Below are positions 53,772 to 63,472 of a DNA stretch of 64,000 nucleotides, piece after piece. The position numbers and the translations under genes are program-made. The notes under the pieces were generated by a model. The model did no database searches. It had not been told where the DNA came from and saw only the letters and a list, made by a program, of their open reading frames with translations. The stretch comes from Bradyrhizobium mercantei. GTDB taxonomy: Bacteria > Pseudomonadota > Alphaproteobacteria > Rhizobiales > Xanthobacteraceae. Positions within the stretch are counted from its first letter, which is position 1. Every line of letters begins with the position of its first letter. The stretch spans positions 733,313-797,312 of the forward strand of contig NZ_MKFI01000002.1 in assembly GCF_001982635.1 (NCBI RefSeq), in the 5' to 3' direction.

Positions 53772-54926
53772 ATGCCAAATGTTTCCAAACATGCGGATCC
53801 GACCCGTGTTCCCGTGCTGGACCTGCTGCGGCTCGCCGCGGTCGGGGCCGTGATCCTGTATCACTACGGTTTCTGGGGCACCGCATCGCACGGCGTTCAG
53901 AAGGTGGCGCTGCCCTACCTCGCGCCGGTCGCGCAGTACGGCTTCCTCGGCGTCCCCGTGTTCTTCGCGATCTCCGGCTTCGTGATCGCCTACTCGGCCG
54001 AAGGCCGCACGCCTGTCGGTTTCGCGATCGCCCGCTTCAGCCGGATCTATCCGACCTTCGTCATCTGCATGTCGCTGACATTCCTCGCGACGCTGCTGCT
54101 CGGCCACGCCTGGTTTCAGGTGACGTGGGGGCAATGGCTGGCGAACCTGTTCATCGCCGCGCCGATGCTCGGCCAGCCCTACATGGATGACGCCTACTGG
54201 TCGCTGGTGATCGAGGTGGTGTTCTACGCCTGGGTCGCGCTGTTCCTGGCCTGGGGCATCTTCCCGCGGCGGATCGACACCATCATCGTGGCGTGGATCG
54301 CCGTCACCTTCGCCAACGAGTTGACGCTGGACGTTCCGCTGTTCGAGAAACTGTTCATGGCCGACGACAGCGGCTTCTTCGCCGTCGGGCTTCTGATCTA
54401 TGAACACTACCGCGGACGGCGCGACACGAGGCTCTACAGCCTGCTGACGCTGGCGATGGGCACGGCGACGTTTCAGGCCGTGCACAAGCTGGAGCGGCTC
54501 GGCGTCCACACGCATGGCAGCTTCGATCCGCGCGTCGTCACCGCGATCTGCATCGTCTCGCTCGGCATCGTGTTCGCCGCGACCCGCATCAAGACCGTGC
54601 CGCTGCCGGAAAGCCTGGTCAGAGCCATCGGCGGCATCACCTATCCGCTCTATCTGCTGCATCTGCAGCTCGGCTACGTGATCCTGCTGCTGATCACGCC
54701 AACGCCGGACGCGCTGTCCACCGCACTGGTGGTGGCCGGCATGGTCGTGCTGGCGTGGTTCGTCTGGCGCTTTCTCGAAGCGCCCGCGCATTATCGCGTC
54801 AAGGACCGGCTCACGATGCTGGCCGCACGCCATGGATGGCCGTCGCGCACTCGCGCAGGCGAAGCGCGGATCGATCCGGGACACGTCTCTGCGCACGTCG
54901 AAGCCGGGCGGATTGCCAATCACTGA
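53772..54926 (+). CDS. Acyltransferase 3 (OatA/OafA-like) membrane protein
   Basis: A 384-residue membrane protein with about ten helices and the Acyl_transf_3 signatures: 'DLLRLAAVGAVILYHYGFW', with the catalytic His, and 'YPTFVICM' in the core. These enzymes O-acetylate cell-surface polysaccharides or Nod-factor-like oligosaccharides. A basic cytoplasmic tail follows the last helix. Start ATG 53772. Its last codons overlap the convergent GNAT gene. Confidence 0.88.
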   Translation: MPNVSKHADPTRVPVLDLLRLAAVGAVILYHYGFWGTASHGVQKVALPYLAPVAQYGFLGVPVFFAISGFVIAYSAEGRTPVGFAIARFSRIYPTFVICMSLTFLATLLLGHAWFQVTWGQWLANLFIAAPMLGQPYMDDAYWSLVIEVVFYAWVALFLAWGIFPRRIDTIIVAWIAVTFANELTLDVPLFEKLFMADDSGFFAVGLLIYEHYRGRRDTRLYSLLTLAMGTATFQAVHKLERLGVHTHGSFDPRVVTAICIVSLGIVFAATRIKTVPLPESLVRAIGGITYPLYLLHLQLGYVILLLITPTPDALSTALVVAGMVVLAWFVWRFLEAPAHYRVKDRLTMLAARHGWPSRTRAGEARIDPGHVSAHVEAGRIANH

Positions 54927-55642
54927 TTGCGCTGCAACCAGCGATTGCTCGCCCATCCCGCACAGAACACCGCATCGGCGCCGTCGGGAATGGTCTGCGC
55001 GAACCACCGGGCGACCTCCGGCGAGGTTTGGGTCCGCGGCTCGTCGCGATAGCGAAGCTGGCCGTACGCACCCCGCATCGCCATCGTCGCCTTCTCGATG
55101 CCCTGACGAGGATACAGGGTCGCAGCCAGGCTGAGACAGAGATCATCGAGATCGCCGCCCTGCGTCTCGGCTGGAATGGCCGGCACAACGCGTCGGCATT
55201 GTGCGCGCCCCAACACGTAGATGACGGGATTTCGCGTCCGCCAGCACAGGCAGAATTCTGCGGGCGCTGCCGGGTGACCGAGCTCCGCGGCCATCGCAGC
55301 ATCGAACATCCGCTTGAAAGAGCCGCGACCACGATGCGTGTCTCTGACTGCCGTGCCCGAAAGATAGATCACGGACGTGCCGGCAAAGGTCAGGCGCTGA
55401 ATGATGAGGTAAGCCACGCATTCACCGCTGTGGTGGAGCAGGACGATGCCGTGGTCAGGCTTGAACGGAGAATGCTGGCGGGACCAGAATCTTTCCGTTG
55501 TCAGCCAGTTCGTGTCGATGATGCTGTTGATGTCCTCGAGCACGGCATCGCGGCGATGTTCAGGGACGTCAGAGGCGATTTGAAACAGCTCACTGCTGAC
55601 GGCCCCTGGCGGCGTCGCAATCACGGCGGCTCCTACTGACAT
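54920..55642 (-). CDS. GNAT-like N-acetyltransferase (divergent member)
   Basis: A 240-residue protein that I place in the GNAT superfamily from the acetyl-CoA loop-like segment 'SGTAVRDTHRGRGSFKRMFDAA' and the following helix. The N-terminal half with 'SDVPEHRRDAVLEDINSIID' is not typical, and the C-terminal 70 residues are unassigned. Substrate unknown. Start ATG 55642; no strong ribosome binding site is visible. Its stop lies in the last codons of the acyltransferase gene. Confidence 0.6.
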   Translation of the reverse strand: MSVGAAVIATPPGAVSSELFQIASDVPEHRRDAVLEDINSIIDTNWLTTERFWSRQHSPFKPDHGIVLLHHSGECVAYLIIQRLTFAGTSVIYLSGTAVRDTHRGRGSFKRMFDAAMAAELGHPAAPAEFCLCWRTRNPVIYVLGRAQCRRVVPAIPAETQGGDLDDLCLSLAATLYPRQGIEKATMAMRGAYGQLRYRDEPRTQTSPEVARWFAQTIPDGADAVFCAGWASNRWLQRNQ

Positions 55643-55814
55643 TCGACTTCAAGTTGCTTCCGCAGGGTACGGCACCCACGGTCGGCCTGGCAAGCCGGGG
55701 CAACGCTCGATCCGCACCTGGCTTTTCCTGCACGCTCTTCAAGAGAGGCGAAACGACAGGCGGGACTCGGACAAATCATGTCGCGAGAATGCGAAGCTGC
55801 GCCATCATCACCAC

Positions 55815-55866
55815 TCGTCATCGCCCGGCTTGACCGGGCGATCCGGTACGCCGCGAACTCTCGGGA
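55815..55866. repeat. Intergenic repeat, family G (partial)
   Basis: TCATCGCCCGG CTTGA CCGGGCGATCCGGTACGCCGCG. CGCCCGG and CCGGGCG make a short hairpin; I recognise the sequence as part of a dispersed rhizobial repeat. It is the only copy in this window. Confidence 0.6.
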
Positions 55867-56140
55867 GCCATTCCCCCCCGATGCCATTGCCGCGGGACCG
55901 CGGCGGCGATCTCCCGATCAATGAATTCCGGTGGTTATGGGGCCCCTGAATTCACCCGGCTTTCGCCAAGACGACGGCCAAATTCGCGGCACGACCGGGC
56001 CGAAAACGCCCTCGAATCACGTCCGATTAATTCAAAAATGCCCTGTCCCTCACTCCATGCAGGGCCAAAATCCCTGCAAGACCCTTGACATAGCTGCCCT
56101 TTCGGCAGAACGCGTGTGGTCAAGCCGTCATGGACATTTC
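55867..56140. promoter_or_regulatory. Upstream region of rnd with inverted repeat
   Basis: A 274-base gap. A perfect 7-base inverted repeat, TGCAGGG ... CCCTGCA, at 56058-56078 and a TTGACA-like element at 56084 precede the rnd start. A promoter there is plausible; a -10 element with good spacing was not clearly identified. Confidence 0.4.
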
Positions 56141-57289
56141 ATGGATCTGATTAGCACGACCTCCGACCTCGCCGCCGCCTGTGATCGGCTCGCCCAACAC
56201 AAGGTCATCACTGTCGACACCGAGTTCCTGCGGGAGACGACCTACTATCCGCTGCTCTGCGTCGTGCAGATGGCAAGCGCGGACGAAGCCGTCGTGGTCG
56301 ACGCGCTGGCGCCCGGCATCGACCTCAAGCCGTTCTTCGAGCTGATGTCGAACGAAGCCGTGCTGAAGGTCTTCCACGCCGCGCGGCAGGATATCGAAAT
56401 CGTCTGGCATCTGTCCGGCACGATCCCGCATCCGATCTTCGATACCCAGGTCGCAGCCATGGTGCTCGGCTATGGCGACAGCATTGCCTATGACCAGCTG
56501 GTCGATCGCGTCACCGGCCACCGCCCCGACAAGACCCATCGCTTCACCGACTGGTCGCGCCGTCCGCTGAGCGAGGAGCAATTGCATTACGCGGTCTCCG
56601 ACGTCACCCATCTGCGCGAGGTGTTCGCGGCGCTCGATGCCGATTTGCGCAAGCGCGACCGCAGCGACTGGGTCAGCGAGGAGATGGAGATCCTGACCTC
56701 GCCGAAGACCTACGACTTCCATCCCGAGCGCGCCTGGGAGCGGCTCAAGACCCGCGTGCGCAAGCCGCGCGAGCTCGCGGTGCTGATCGAGGTCGCCGCC
56801 TGGCGCGAGCAGGAGGCGCAGAGCCGCGACGTGCCGCGCTCGCGCGTGCTCAAGGACGATGCGGTCGGTGATATCGCCACCCATGCCCCGACCTCGCTCG
56901 ACAAGCTCGGCAATTTGCGCTCGCTGCCGAAGGGTTTCGAGCGCTCGAAATGGGGCGCCGACATCATCGCTGCCGTGCAGCGCGGGCTCGCCCGCGACCA
57001 GGCCACGCTGCCCAAGCTGGAAAAGCCGAGAAACAATTCCAACGGTGCGGCGACTGTCGAGCTGTTGAAGGTGCTGCTGCGCATGACCTCGGAGCGCCAC
57101 GGCGTCGCCAGCAAGGTGATCGCCACCGTCGATGACCTCGAGCAGATCGCGGCCAGCGATCAGGCCGAGGTCGGTGCCCTGCACGGCTGGCGGCGCGAAT
57201 TGTTCGGCGAGGCCGCGCTCAAGCTCAAGCATGGCCAGCTCGCGCTCGCGATCGACAAGGGCCGCGTGGTGCGGGTGGATCGGGGCTAG
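56141..57289 (+). CDS. rnd: Ribonuclease D
   Basis: A 382-residue DEDDy exonuclease that trims tRNA 3' ends. The three exo motifs are '[13 protein letters not shown]', '[12 protein letters not shown]' and '[16 protein letters not shown]', supplying the four acidic residues and the Tyr of the DEDDy class. Two HRDC domains follow (about residues 215-290 and 300-370), as is usual in alphaproteobacterial enzymes. ATG 56141 is chosen because its N terminus '[17 protein letters not shown]' is the family start; longer upstream frames have no support. Confidence 0.95.
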   Translation: MDLISTTSDLAAACDRLAQHKVITVDTEFLRETTYYPLLCVVQMASADEAVVVDALAPGIDLKPFFELMSNEAVLKVFHAARQDIEIVWHLSGTIPHPIFDTQVAAMVLGYGDSIAYDQLVDRVTGHRPDKTHRFTDWSRRPLSEEQLHYAVSDVTHLREVFAALDADLRKRDRSDWVSEEMEILTSPKTYDFHPERAWERLKTRVRKPRELAVLIEVAAWREQEAQSRDVPRSRVLKDDAVGDIATHAPTSLDKLGNLRSLPKGFERSKWGADIIAAVQRGLARDQATLPKLEKPRNNSNGAATVELLKVLLRMTSERHGVASKVIATVDDLEQIAASDQAEVGALHGWRRELFGEAALKLKHGQLALAIDKGRVVRVDRG

Positions 57290-57620
57290 CACCAGTTCCC
57301 GCACCTCGGTGCCGTCGGCCAACGGCCGATGCCTTGCGGCGCAGCACAGGCTGAGGTTGCGTCACGCGAAACCACCGCGCTTGCTAAGGCGCAATTTTCG
57401 TGTTGCAATCCCTTCACAATCGGATTGCGGCCGTTCGACTGTGCGTTTCACGACGTTGATACCAAGGCTTCAAGAGGCGGCTTCGAGAGGCGAAACTTCG
57501 GACTTGAAGACTTTGGATCTGAAGACCCGTGAACTGAACAGACAGCGGACAGCCCGCTTGTGGCGTGGCACGTGGAAAACGTGGCCGCGTCTTTTTTATG
57601 TCTAAACTGGGAGAGAGACG
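57290..57620 (+). promoter_or_regulatory. 5' leader and promoter region of cspA
   Basis: 330 bases lie between rnd and cspA without a convincing gene. The last part holds a strong stem-loop with a T-tract (57563-57597) and then the AGGGAGAGAG ribosome binding site. Cold-shock genes often have long leaders that fold differently with temperature; here the leader architecture is seen, the function is inferred. Confidence 0.5.
57563..57597 (+). terminator. Terminator-like hairpin immediately before cspA
   Basis: GCGTGGCACGT pairs with ACGT(G)GCCGCGT around a GGAAA loop, about 11 bp with one bulge, followed by CTTTTTT. The T run ends about 23 bases before the cspA ATG and just upstream of its ribosome binding site. 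Confidence 0.65.
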
Positions 57621-57824
57621 ATGCCGAAGGGTACCGTCAAATGGTTCAACCCGACCAAAGGATACGGGTTCATCAAACCGGCCGTCGGCGACAAGGATGT
57701 GTTCGTCCACATCTCGGCGGTCGAACGCGCAGGCCTCAGCACACTGAACGAGAACCAGACCGTCGAGTACGAGCTGGTGGAGAACCGCGGCAAGGCGTCG
57801 GCAGAGAACCTCAAGGTTCACTGA
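57621..57824 (+). CDS. cspA: Cold-shock domain protein
   Basis: A 67-residue CspA-type RNA chaperone with the RNP1 motif KGYGFIKP and RNP2 motif VFVHIS. It binds single-stranded RNA and prevents secondary structure at low temperature. ATG 57621 has a strong GGGAGAGAGACG ribosome binding site. The name is by homology; the genome probably has other csp genes. A GC-rich hairpin at 57857-57881 may end the transcript. Confidence 0.95.
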   Translation: MPKGTVKWFNPTKGYGFIKPAVGDKDVFVHISAVERAGLSTLNENQTVEYELVENRGKASAENLKVH

Positions 57825-57856
57825 GCGTCGCTGCTCGCGGAATTCATCCTGATGCC

Positions 57857-57881
57857 TCCCCCGGCCGCATCACCCGGGGGA
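57857..57881 (+). terminator. Hairpin downstream of cspA
   Basis: TCCCCCGG and CCGGGGGA form a perfect 8-bp stem around 9 bases, followed by TCCTTCTC. A GC-rich stem with a weak T tract; probable terminator. Confidence 0.6.
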
Positions 57882-57913
57882 TCCTTCTCGGAGATCTCTT
57901 TCGCATCCGCGCC

Positions 57914-58564
57914 CTAGGGCGCCGGCGCGATCAGCGTGCTGCCGGTTGCAGCGCTGCCCTCTGTCCTGCAGACGTCGCCTTCGAGCTTAAGCCGGCCGCT
58001 CGCAAGCAGCCGCAGCGCCTCCGGATAGATGCGATGCTCGATTCCGATCACGCGTGCCGCGAGCGTCTCGGCCGTGTCGTCGTCGGCCACCATGACCGCG
58101 CCCTGCATCACGATCGGTCCGGCGTCGGTCTCCGGGATCACGAAATGCACCGTCGCTCCCGACAGCTTGACCCCTGCGCGCAGCGCCTGGCCATGCGGAT
58201 CGAGGCCGGGGAAGCACGGCAGCAGCGAGGGATGGATGTTGAGCATCCGGCCGTACCAGTGCCGGGCGAAGTCGGCGGTAAACAGCCGCATGAAACCGCC
58301 GAGACAAATCAGCTCGACCTGCTTGTCGTCGAGCGCCTTTTGCAGCACCGCCTCGAAGCCGGCGCGGTTCTTGCCGAACGGCTTGCTCTCGATGACGATG
58401 GTCGCAATGCCGTTCGCGGCCGCCCTCTCGAGTCCGGCAGCATCAGCGCGGTTGGAGATCACAGCCACGATCTCGGCCGGAAAATCCTGAGCCTTCGCAG
58501 CCTCGATCAGCGCGGCCATGTTGGAGCCGCGGCCGGAAATCAGGATGGCTGTGCGGCGCTTCAT
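57914..58564 (-). CDS. purN: Phosphoribosylglycinamide formyltransferase
   Basis: A 216-residue GART, the third step of de novo purine synthesis, adding a formyl group from 10-formyl-tetrahydrofolate. Motifs are '[12 protein letters not shown]', '[10 protein letters not shown]', the catalytic '[12 protein letters not shown]' and '[16 protein letters not shown]' with the Asp. Its ATG overlaps the purM stop (58561-58564), as in the usual purMN operon, so the two are translationally coupled. Confidence 0.97.
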   Translation of the reverse strand: MKRRTAILISGRGSNMAALIEAAKAQDFPAEIVAVISNRADAAGLERAAANGIATIVIESKPFGKNRAGFEAVLQKALDDKQVELICLGGFMRLFTADFARHWYGRMLNIHPSLLPCFPGLDPHGQALRAGVKLSGATVHFVIPETDAGPIVMQGAVMVADDDTAETLAARVIGIEHRIYPEALRLLASGRLKLEGDVCRTEGSAATGSTLIAPAP

Positions 58565-59646
58565 CGCGAGAGATCGAGATGACCGTTATAGACCACGCGA
58601 TGCTCGTCCTTGTGATTCCCCTTGGCCTCGATCACCTCGCCGAGCTGCGTCACGGTCTCGCCGCTCTCGGTGAAGACCTCGATGACCCGTTCGACCGCCT
58701 CACGCCTGACGATCGCGATCATGCCGATGCCGCAGTTGAAGGTGCGCAGCAGCTCGAGCTCGGCGATGCCGCCCTGCTCGGCCAGCCATTTGAACACCGG
58801 CAGCACCGGCAGCCGCGCCAGATCGATGCCGACGCCGAGATGCTTCGGCAGCACCCGCGGGATGTTGTCGGTGAAGCCGCCGCCGGTGATGTGGGCAAGC
58901 CCTTTCACCGCGCCGGTCTCGCGGATCGCGCGCAGGCAGGATTTCACATAGAGCCTGGTCGGCGTCAGCAGCGCTGCGCCGAGCGTCATGACCGGTGCGA
59001 ACGGCGCCGGCGCGTCATAGGCAACGCCGGACAGCTCGACGAGCTTGCGCACCAGCGAATAGCCGTTGGAGTGCACGCCGGACGACGCCAGCCCGATCAC
59101 GGCGTCGCCGGCCGCGATATCCGCGGTCGGCAGCAGGGTGCCGCGTTCGGCCGCGCCGACCGCGAAGCCGCCGAGGTCGTAGTCGCCGTCCTTGTAGAGG
59201 CCGGGCATCTCGGCGGTCTCGCCGCCGATCAGCGCGCAACCGGATTCGCGGCAGCCCTCGGCGATGCCGGCGACGATCTGCGCAGTGGCCTCCGGATGCA
59301 GCTTGCCGCAAGCGAAATAGTCGAGGAAGAACAGCGGTTCCGCGCCCTGCACGACGAGGTCGTTGACCGACATCGCGACCAGGTCGATGCCGATGCCGCC
59401 ATGGATGCCGGTCTCGATCGCGATCTTCAGCTTGGTGCCGACACCATCGGTCGCGGCCACAAGGACAGGGTCCTTGAAGCCCGCGGCCTTGAGGTCGAAC
59501 AACCCGCCGAATCCGCCGATCTCGGCGTCCGCGCCGGGCCGTGCGGTGGCCCGCACCATCGGCTTGATCAGATCGACCAGACGATTGCCGGCGTCGATAT
59601 CGACACCCGAATCCGCGTAAGTGAGCCCGTTTTTGCGCTCGGTCAT
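58561..59646 (-). CDS. purM: Phosphoribosylformylglycinamidine cyclo-ligase
   Basis: A 361-residue AIR synthetase, forming the imidazole ring of purines with ATP. Motifs include '[19 protein letters not shown]', '[11 protein letters not shown]' and '[17 protein letters not shown]'. ATG 59646 follows GGAA and is preferred over the TTG at 59652. It is first in the purM-purN operon. Length is normal. Confidence 0.97.
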   Translation of the reverse strand: MTERKNGLTYADSGVDIDAGNRLVDLIKPMVRATARPGADAEIGGFGGLFDLKAAGFKDPVLVAATDGVGTKLKIAIETGIHGGIGIDLVAMSVNDLVVQGAEPLFFLDYFACGKLHPEATAQIVAGIAEGCRESGCALIGGETAEMPGLYKDGDYDLGGFAVGAAERGTLLPTADIAAGDAVIGLASSGVHSNGYSLVRKLVELSGVAYDAPAPFAPVMTLGAALLTPTRLYVKSCLRAIRETGAVKGLAHITGGGFTDNIPRVLPKHLGVGIDLARLPVLPVFKWLAEQGGIAELELLRTFNCGIGMIAIVRREAVERVIEVFTESGETVTQLGEVIEAKGNHKDEHRVVYNGHLDLSR

Positions 59647-59806
59647 GCCCAATTCCAGATGATAAGGGGCTGGTTACGAGGAATTCCGCCCCCGCGCAAT
59701 GGCTCGCGGGCAGCTCGCCGCGATACTATGTAGATAACACCCGGCCGCTGCGCAAAAGAGCCGGATATCGAGTAAAATCAGGCTTCTAGCCGGGAAGCGA
59801 TTCAAG

Positions 59807-60349
59807 TTGAACATTCCGAACATCATCACCCTCGGCCGCATCATCCTGGTGCCGGTGATCGTCTGGGCCATCGTGTCCAGCCAGATGGAGATCGCTTTCG
59901 CGATCTTCGTAGTCGCCGGCGTCTCGGACGCGGTCGACGGTTTCCTCGCCAAGCGCTTCAACATGACGAGCGAGCTCGGCGCCCTGCTCGACCCGCTCGC
60001 CGACAAGGCGCTGCTGGTGTCGATCTATGTCGCACTGGGAATCTGGGGCGCGGTGCCGCGCTGGATCGTGATTCTCGTGGTGTCGCGCGACATCATGATC
60101 GTCTCCGCCGTGATTGTGTCATGGTTGTTCGACAAGCCGGTCGAGATGAAGCCGCTGATGGTGTCGAAGCTGAACACGGTGGCGCAGGTCGCGTTCGCAG
60201 CGTTGGTGCTGGCCTCGCTCGGTTTCGGCTTTCAGCCGCATCCCTACGACCTGATCCTGATGGGGCTGGTCACGATCTTTACTTTGGGATCGGTGTCCCT
60301 CTATCTCGTGGAGTGGGTGCGGCACATGAGCACGATCGAAGCTCGGTAG
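59807..60349 (+). CDS. CDP-alcohol phosphatidyltransferase (PgsA-like)
   Basis: A 180-residue membrane enzyme with the CDP-alcohol phosphotransferase motif 'DAVDGFLAKRFNMTSELGALLDPLADK' (DGx2AR-like, x8-9, Gx3D, x3D) and several helices. It is probably CDP-diacylglycerol-glycerol-3-phosphate phosphatidyltransferase or a related phospholipid enzyme. The start is TTG 59807 (GGGAAG upstream). A DnaA-related gene follows, as in many alphaproteobacterial genomes. Confidence 0.88.
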   Translation: MNIPNIITLGRIILVPVIVWAIVSSQMEIAFAIFVVAGVSDAVDGFLAKRFNMTSELGALLDPLADKALLVSIYVALGIWGAVPRWIVILVVSRDIMIVSAVIVSWLFDKPVEMKPLMVSKLNTVAQVAFAALVLASLGFGFQPHPYDLILMGLVTIFTLGSVSLYLVEWVRHMSTIEAR

Positions 60350-60419
60350 CGCACCATCCGGAAAAGTGGAAAGCAGTTTTCCCGCGACAAGCGCACAGCG
60401 TTTGCGCCGAGATCATGCT
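60350..60419. repeat. Family A palindrome, copy 4 (with internal insert)
   Basis: CATCCGGAAAAGTGGAAAGCAGTTTTCC followed by an extra 'GCGACAAGCGCACAGCGTTT' and the end arm GATCATGCT. It resembles 20981-21027 with an inserted 20-base piece. Confidence 0.7.
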
Positions 60420-60444
60420 AAAATAAAGTGGTTTGGAGACTTGT

Positions 60445-61122
60445 GTGGCCAGTAGCGTTCAACCTCGTCAATTGGCCTTGGCCCTGCCGCACGAGGAGAA
60501 GCTGACCCGCGACGATTTCCTCGAGGGCCCCGCCAATGAAGCGGCGCTGGCGCTGATCGACGGCTGGCCGGACTGGCCGAACCGAATCATGCTGCTGGTC
60601 GGGCCCGACGGCTCCGGCAAGAGCCACCTCGCCGCGATCTGGGCCGAGAGTGCCGGCGCGCGTTCGACCGCGGCGCATGCGCTGACGGCTGAGGCGGTGC
60701 CGACCGCGCTTGCGACCGGCGCGCTGGTGGTCGAGGACCTCCGGCCGTCGGATTTCGACGAGCGCGCGATGTTTCACCTGATGAATCTCGCGCGCCAGGA
60801 CGATGCCTTCGTGCTGATCACGGCGCGCGTTCCGCCGTCGGCGTTCGAGATCGAGCTGCGCGATTTGCGGTCACGGCTACGTGCTGTGCCAACGGTGACG
60901 CTGCTGCCGCCCGACGACCAGCTGTTCCGCGGCCTGATCGTCAAGTTCTGCGCCGACCGCCAGATGAGCGTCGACGAGCCCCTCGTCAGCTATCTCTGCA
61001 ACCGGATCGAGCGCTCCTACGTTGCCGTCCGGCAGGCGGTCGAGCTGCTCGATACCGAGGCGCTGCGGCTCGGCCGGCCGGTCACCAGGGCGCTGGCGGC
61101 GGAGCTGTTGCGCGACGCCTGA
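60445..61122 (+). CDS. Hda/DnaA-related regulator of replication initiation
   Basis: A 225-residue AAA+ protein resembling the DnaA ATPase domain without the DNA-binding domain, i.e. HdaA, which promotes hydrolysis of DnaA-bound ATP. The N terminus 'VQPRQLALALPHEE' contains the clamp-binding QLxLxL-type motif, Walker A is 'GPDGSGKSHLAAIW', and a sensor helix region with 'LLPPDDQLFRGLIVKFC' follows. GTG 60445 follows GGAG; TTG 60433 is an alternative. It sits between the phosphatidyltransferase and ppk. Confidence 0.88.
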   Translation: MASSVQPRQLALALPHEEKLTRDDFLEGPANEAALALIDGWPDWPNRIMLLVGPDGSGKSHLAAIWAESAGARSTAAHALTAEAVPTALATGALVVEDLRPSDFDERAMFHLMNLARQDDAFVLITARVPPSAFEIELRDLRSRLRAVPTVTLLPPDDQLFRGLIVKFCADRQMSVDEPLVSYLCNRIERSYVAVRQAVELLDTEALRLGRPVTRALAAELLRDA

Positions 61123-61255
61123 GCCGTGCCTGCGGCTTGACGGCACGGGCGAGCAGCACATCAATGTCATCGAAACGTCATCGCAATATCACATGGTCGG
61201 AACTGCCTTCGGCTAGATCGCCCCGGCCCCCTGCCTCGAATTGGACCAGCACTTG

Positions 61256-63460
61256 ATGGACTCGGCACAAGCACCTGAAATCAAAGAGAAAGAGGCGGAA
61301 CTCCCGCCCGTCCCCGCGATCGCGACCAGCCCCGAGCGATTCATCAACCGGGAGCTCTCCTGGCTGCATTTCAACCGGCGGGTGCTCGAGGAATCGGTCA
61401 ATCTCGGCCATCCCGTGCTGGAGCGGGTCCGCTTCCTGTCGATTTCGGCGAATAACCTCGACGAGTTCTTCATGGTCCGTGTCGCCGGTATCAAGGCGCA
61501 GGTCCGCGAGGGCATCACCGAGCGCAGCCCGGACGGCCTGCTGCCGGCCGAGCAGCTCGTGATGATCAACAAGACCGTGTCGCAACTCGCCTCCGACCAG
61601 CAGGCGATCTGGAGCGACCTGCGCGACATCCTGTCCAAGGTCGGTATCCAGCTGGTCGATGGCCGTGACGTCACCAAGTCCGAACGCAGCTGGATCGAGG
61701 ATCACTTCCTCCACAGCATCTTCCCGCTGCTGACCCCGCTCGCGATCGACCCGGCGCATCCCTTCCCGTTCATCCCGAACCTCGGCTTCACGGTGGCGCT
61801 GCAATTGTCGCGGATCTCCGACGGCAAGGCGATGAACGCGCTGATCCGCATGCCCGGCAAGATCGACCGCTTCATCCGCATTCCCTCGTCGAAGGAAGGC
61901 GCGCCGGCCCGCCTGATCACGCTCGAGCAGGCCACCGGCCTGTTCATCGGACGCCTGTTCCCCGGCTACACCGTGAAGGGACAGGGCGCGTTCCGCATCA
62001 TCAGGGACTCCGAACTGGAAATCGAGGAAGAGGCCGAAGACCTCGTCCGCCTGTTCGAGACCGCGCTCAAGCGCCGCCGCCGCGGATCGGTGATCCGGCT
62101 CGAGATCGAGGCCACGATGCCCGAAGAGCTGCGCGTCTTCGTGCAGCACGCCTTGTCGGCCGCGGACGATGAAGTGATCCTGGTCGACGGCGTGCTCGCG
62201 ATGAACGAGCTCTCGCAGCTCACCCGCCTCAATCGCCCCGACCTCGAATTCCCGCCCTATGTGCCGCGCCATCCCGAGCGGGTGCGCGATCATGGCGGCG
62301 ATATCTTCGCCGCGATCCGCCAGAAGGACCTCGTGGTCCATCACCCCTACGAATCCTTCGACGTCGTCGTCCAGTTCCTGCAACAGGCGGCGCGCGATCC
62401 CGATGTGGTCGCGATCAAGCAGACGCTCTATCGCACCTCGAACAACTCACCGATCGTGCGCGCGCTGGCGGAGGCCGCAGAGGCCGGCAAGTCGGTCACC
62501 GCGCTGATCGAATTGAAGGCGCGCTTCGACGAGGAAGCCAACATCCGCTGGGCGCGCGACCTCGAACGCGCCGGCGTGCAGGTGGTGTACGGCTTCATCG
62601 AACTGAAGACGCATGCCAAGCTGTCGATGGTGGTGCGCCGCGAGGGCGGCAACCTCACCACCTACGTGCACACCGGCACCGGCAACTACCATCCGGTCAC
62701 CGCGCGCATCTACACCGACCTCTCCTACTTCACCTCGGATCCGATCATCGGCCGCGACGTCGCGCGTGTCTTCAACTACATCACCGGCTATGCCGAGCCG
62801 AGCGACATCGAGAAGATGGCGGTGTCGCCGCTGACGCTGCGCAAGCGCATCATCGAGCACATCCATGGCGAGATCGCCCACGTCAAGCACGGCCGGCCCG
62901 GCGCGGTCTGGATGAAGATGAATGCGCTGGTCGACCCCGACATCATCGACGCGCTGTACGAGGCCTCGCAGGCCGGCGTCTCGGTCGAACTCGTGGTGCG
63001 CGGCATCTGCTGCCTGCGGCCGGGGCTGCCGGGATTGTCGGAGAACATCCGCGTCAAATCGGTGATCGGCCGGTTCCTGGAACACGGCCGAATCTACTGC
63101 TTCGGCATGGGCCAGGGCCTGCCGAGCACGAAAGCTGCTGTGTATATCTCGTCCGCCGACATGATGCCGCGCAACCTCGACCGCCGCGTCGAGGTTCTCT
63201 GTCCGCTGCAAAATCCCACGGTGCATCAGCAGGTTCTGGAACAGATCATGGTCGCGAATCTGAAGGACAATGAGCAGAGCTGGCAATTGTTGCCGGATGG
63301 ATCGTCAACGCGTATGAAGGCCGCGAAAGGCGAAGAGCCTTTCAACCTGCATGACTATTTTATGACAAATCCGAGTCTGTCCGGCCGTGGTAAGTCTCTC
63401 AAGGAATCTTCACCGCGCCGTCTCACGCGTCGTAACGAGCGTCAGCAGCCATCGTCTTAA
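61256..63460 (+). CDS. ppk: Polyphosphate kinase 1
   Basis: A 734-residue PPK1 that polymerises the gamma phosphate of ATP into polyphosphate. It has the N-terminal '[19 protein letters not shown]' domain and the catalytic segment '[21 protein letters not shown]', with the phosphorylated His472, followed by the second conserved His region. ATG 61256 is used; TTG 61241 is upstream. ppx starts 12 bases after its stop. Confidence 0.96.
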   Translation: MDSAQAPEIKEKEAELPPVPAIATSPERFINRELSWLHFNRRVLEESVNLGHPVLERVRFLSISANNLDEFFMVRVAGIKAQVREGITERSPDGLLPAEQLVMINKTVSQLASDQQAIWSDLRDILSKVGIQLVDGRDVTKSERSWIEDHFLHSIFPLLTPLAIDPAHPFPFIPNLGFTVALQLSRISDGKAMNALIRMPGKIDRFIRIPSSKEGAPARLITLEQATGLFIGRLFPGYTVKGQGAFRIIRDSELEIEEEAEDLVRLFETALKRRRRGSVIRLEIEATMPEELRVFVQHALSAADDEVILVDGVLAMNELSQLTRLNRPDLEFPPYVPRHPERVRDHGGDIFAAIRQKDLVVHHPYESFDVVVQFLQQAARDPDVVAIKQTLYRTSNNSPIVRALAEAAEAGKSVTALIELKARFDEEANIRWARDLERAGVQVVYGFIELKTHAKLSMVVRREGGNLTTYVHTGTGNYHPVTARIYTDLSYFTSDPIIGRDVARVFNYITGYAEPSDIEKMAVSPLTLRKRIIEHIHGEIAHVKHGRPGAVWMKMNALVDPDIIDALYEASQAGVSVELVVRGICCLRPGLPGLSENIRVKSVIGRFLEHGRIYCFGMGQGLPSTKAAVYISSADMMPRNLDRRVEVLCPLQNPTVHQQVLEQIMVANLKDNEQSWQLLPDGSSTRMKAAKGEEPFNLHDYFMTNPSLSGRGKSLKESSPRRLTRRNERQQPSS

Positions 63461-63472
63461 GGGGGCTCACCG

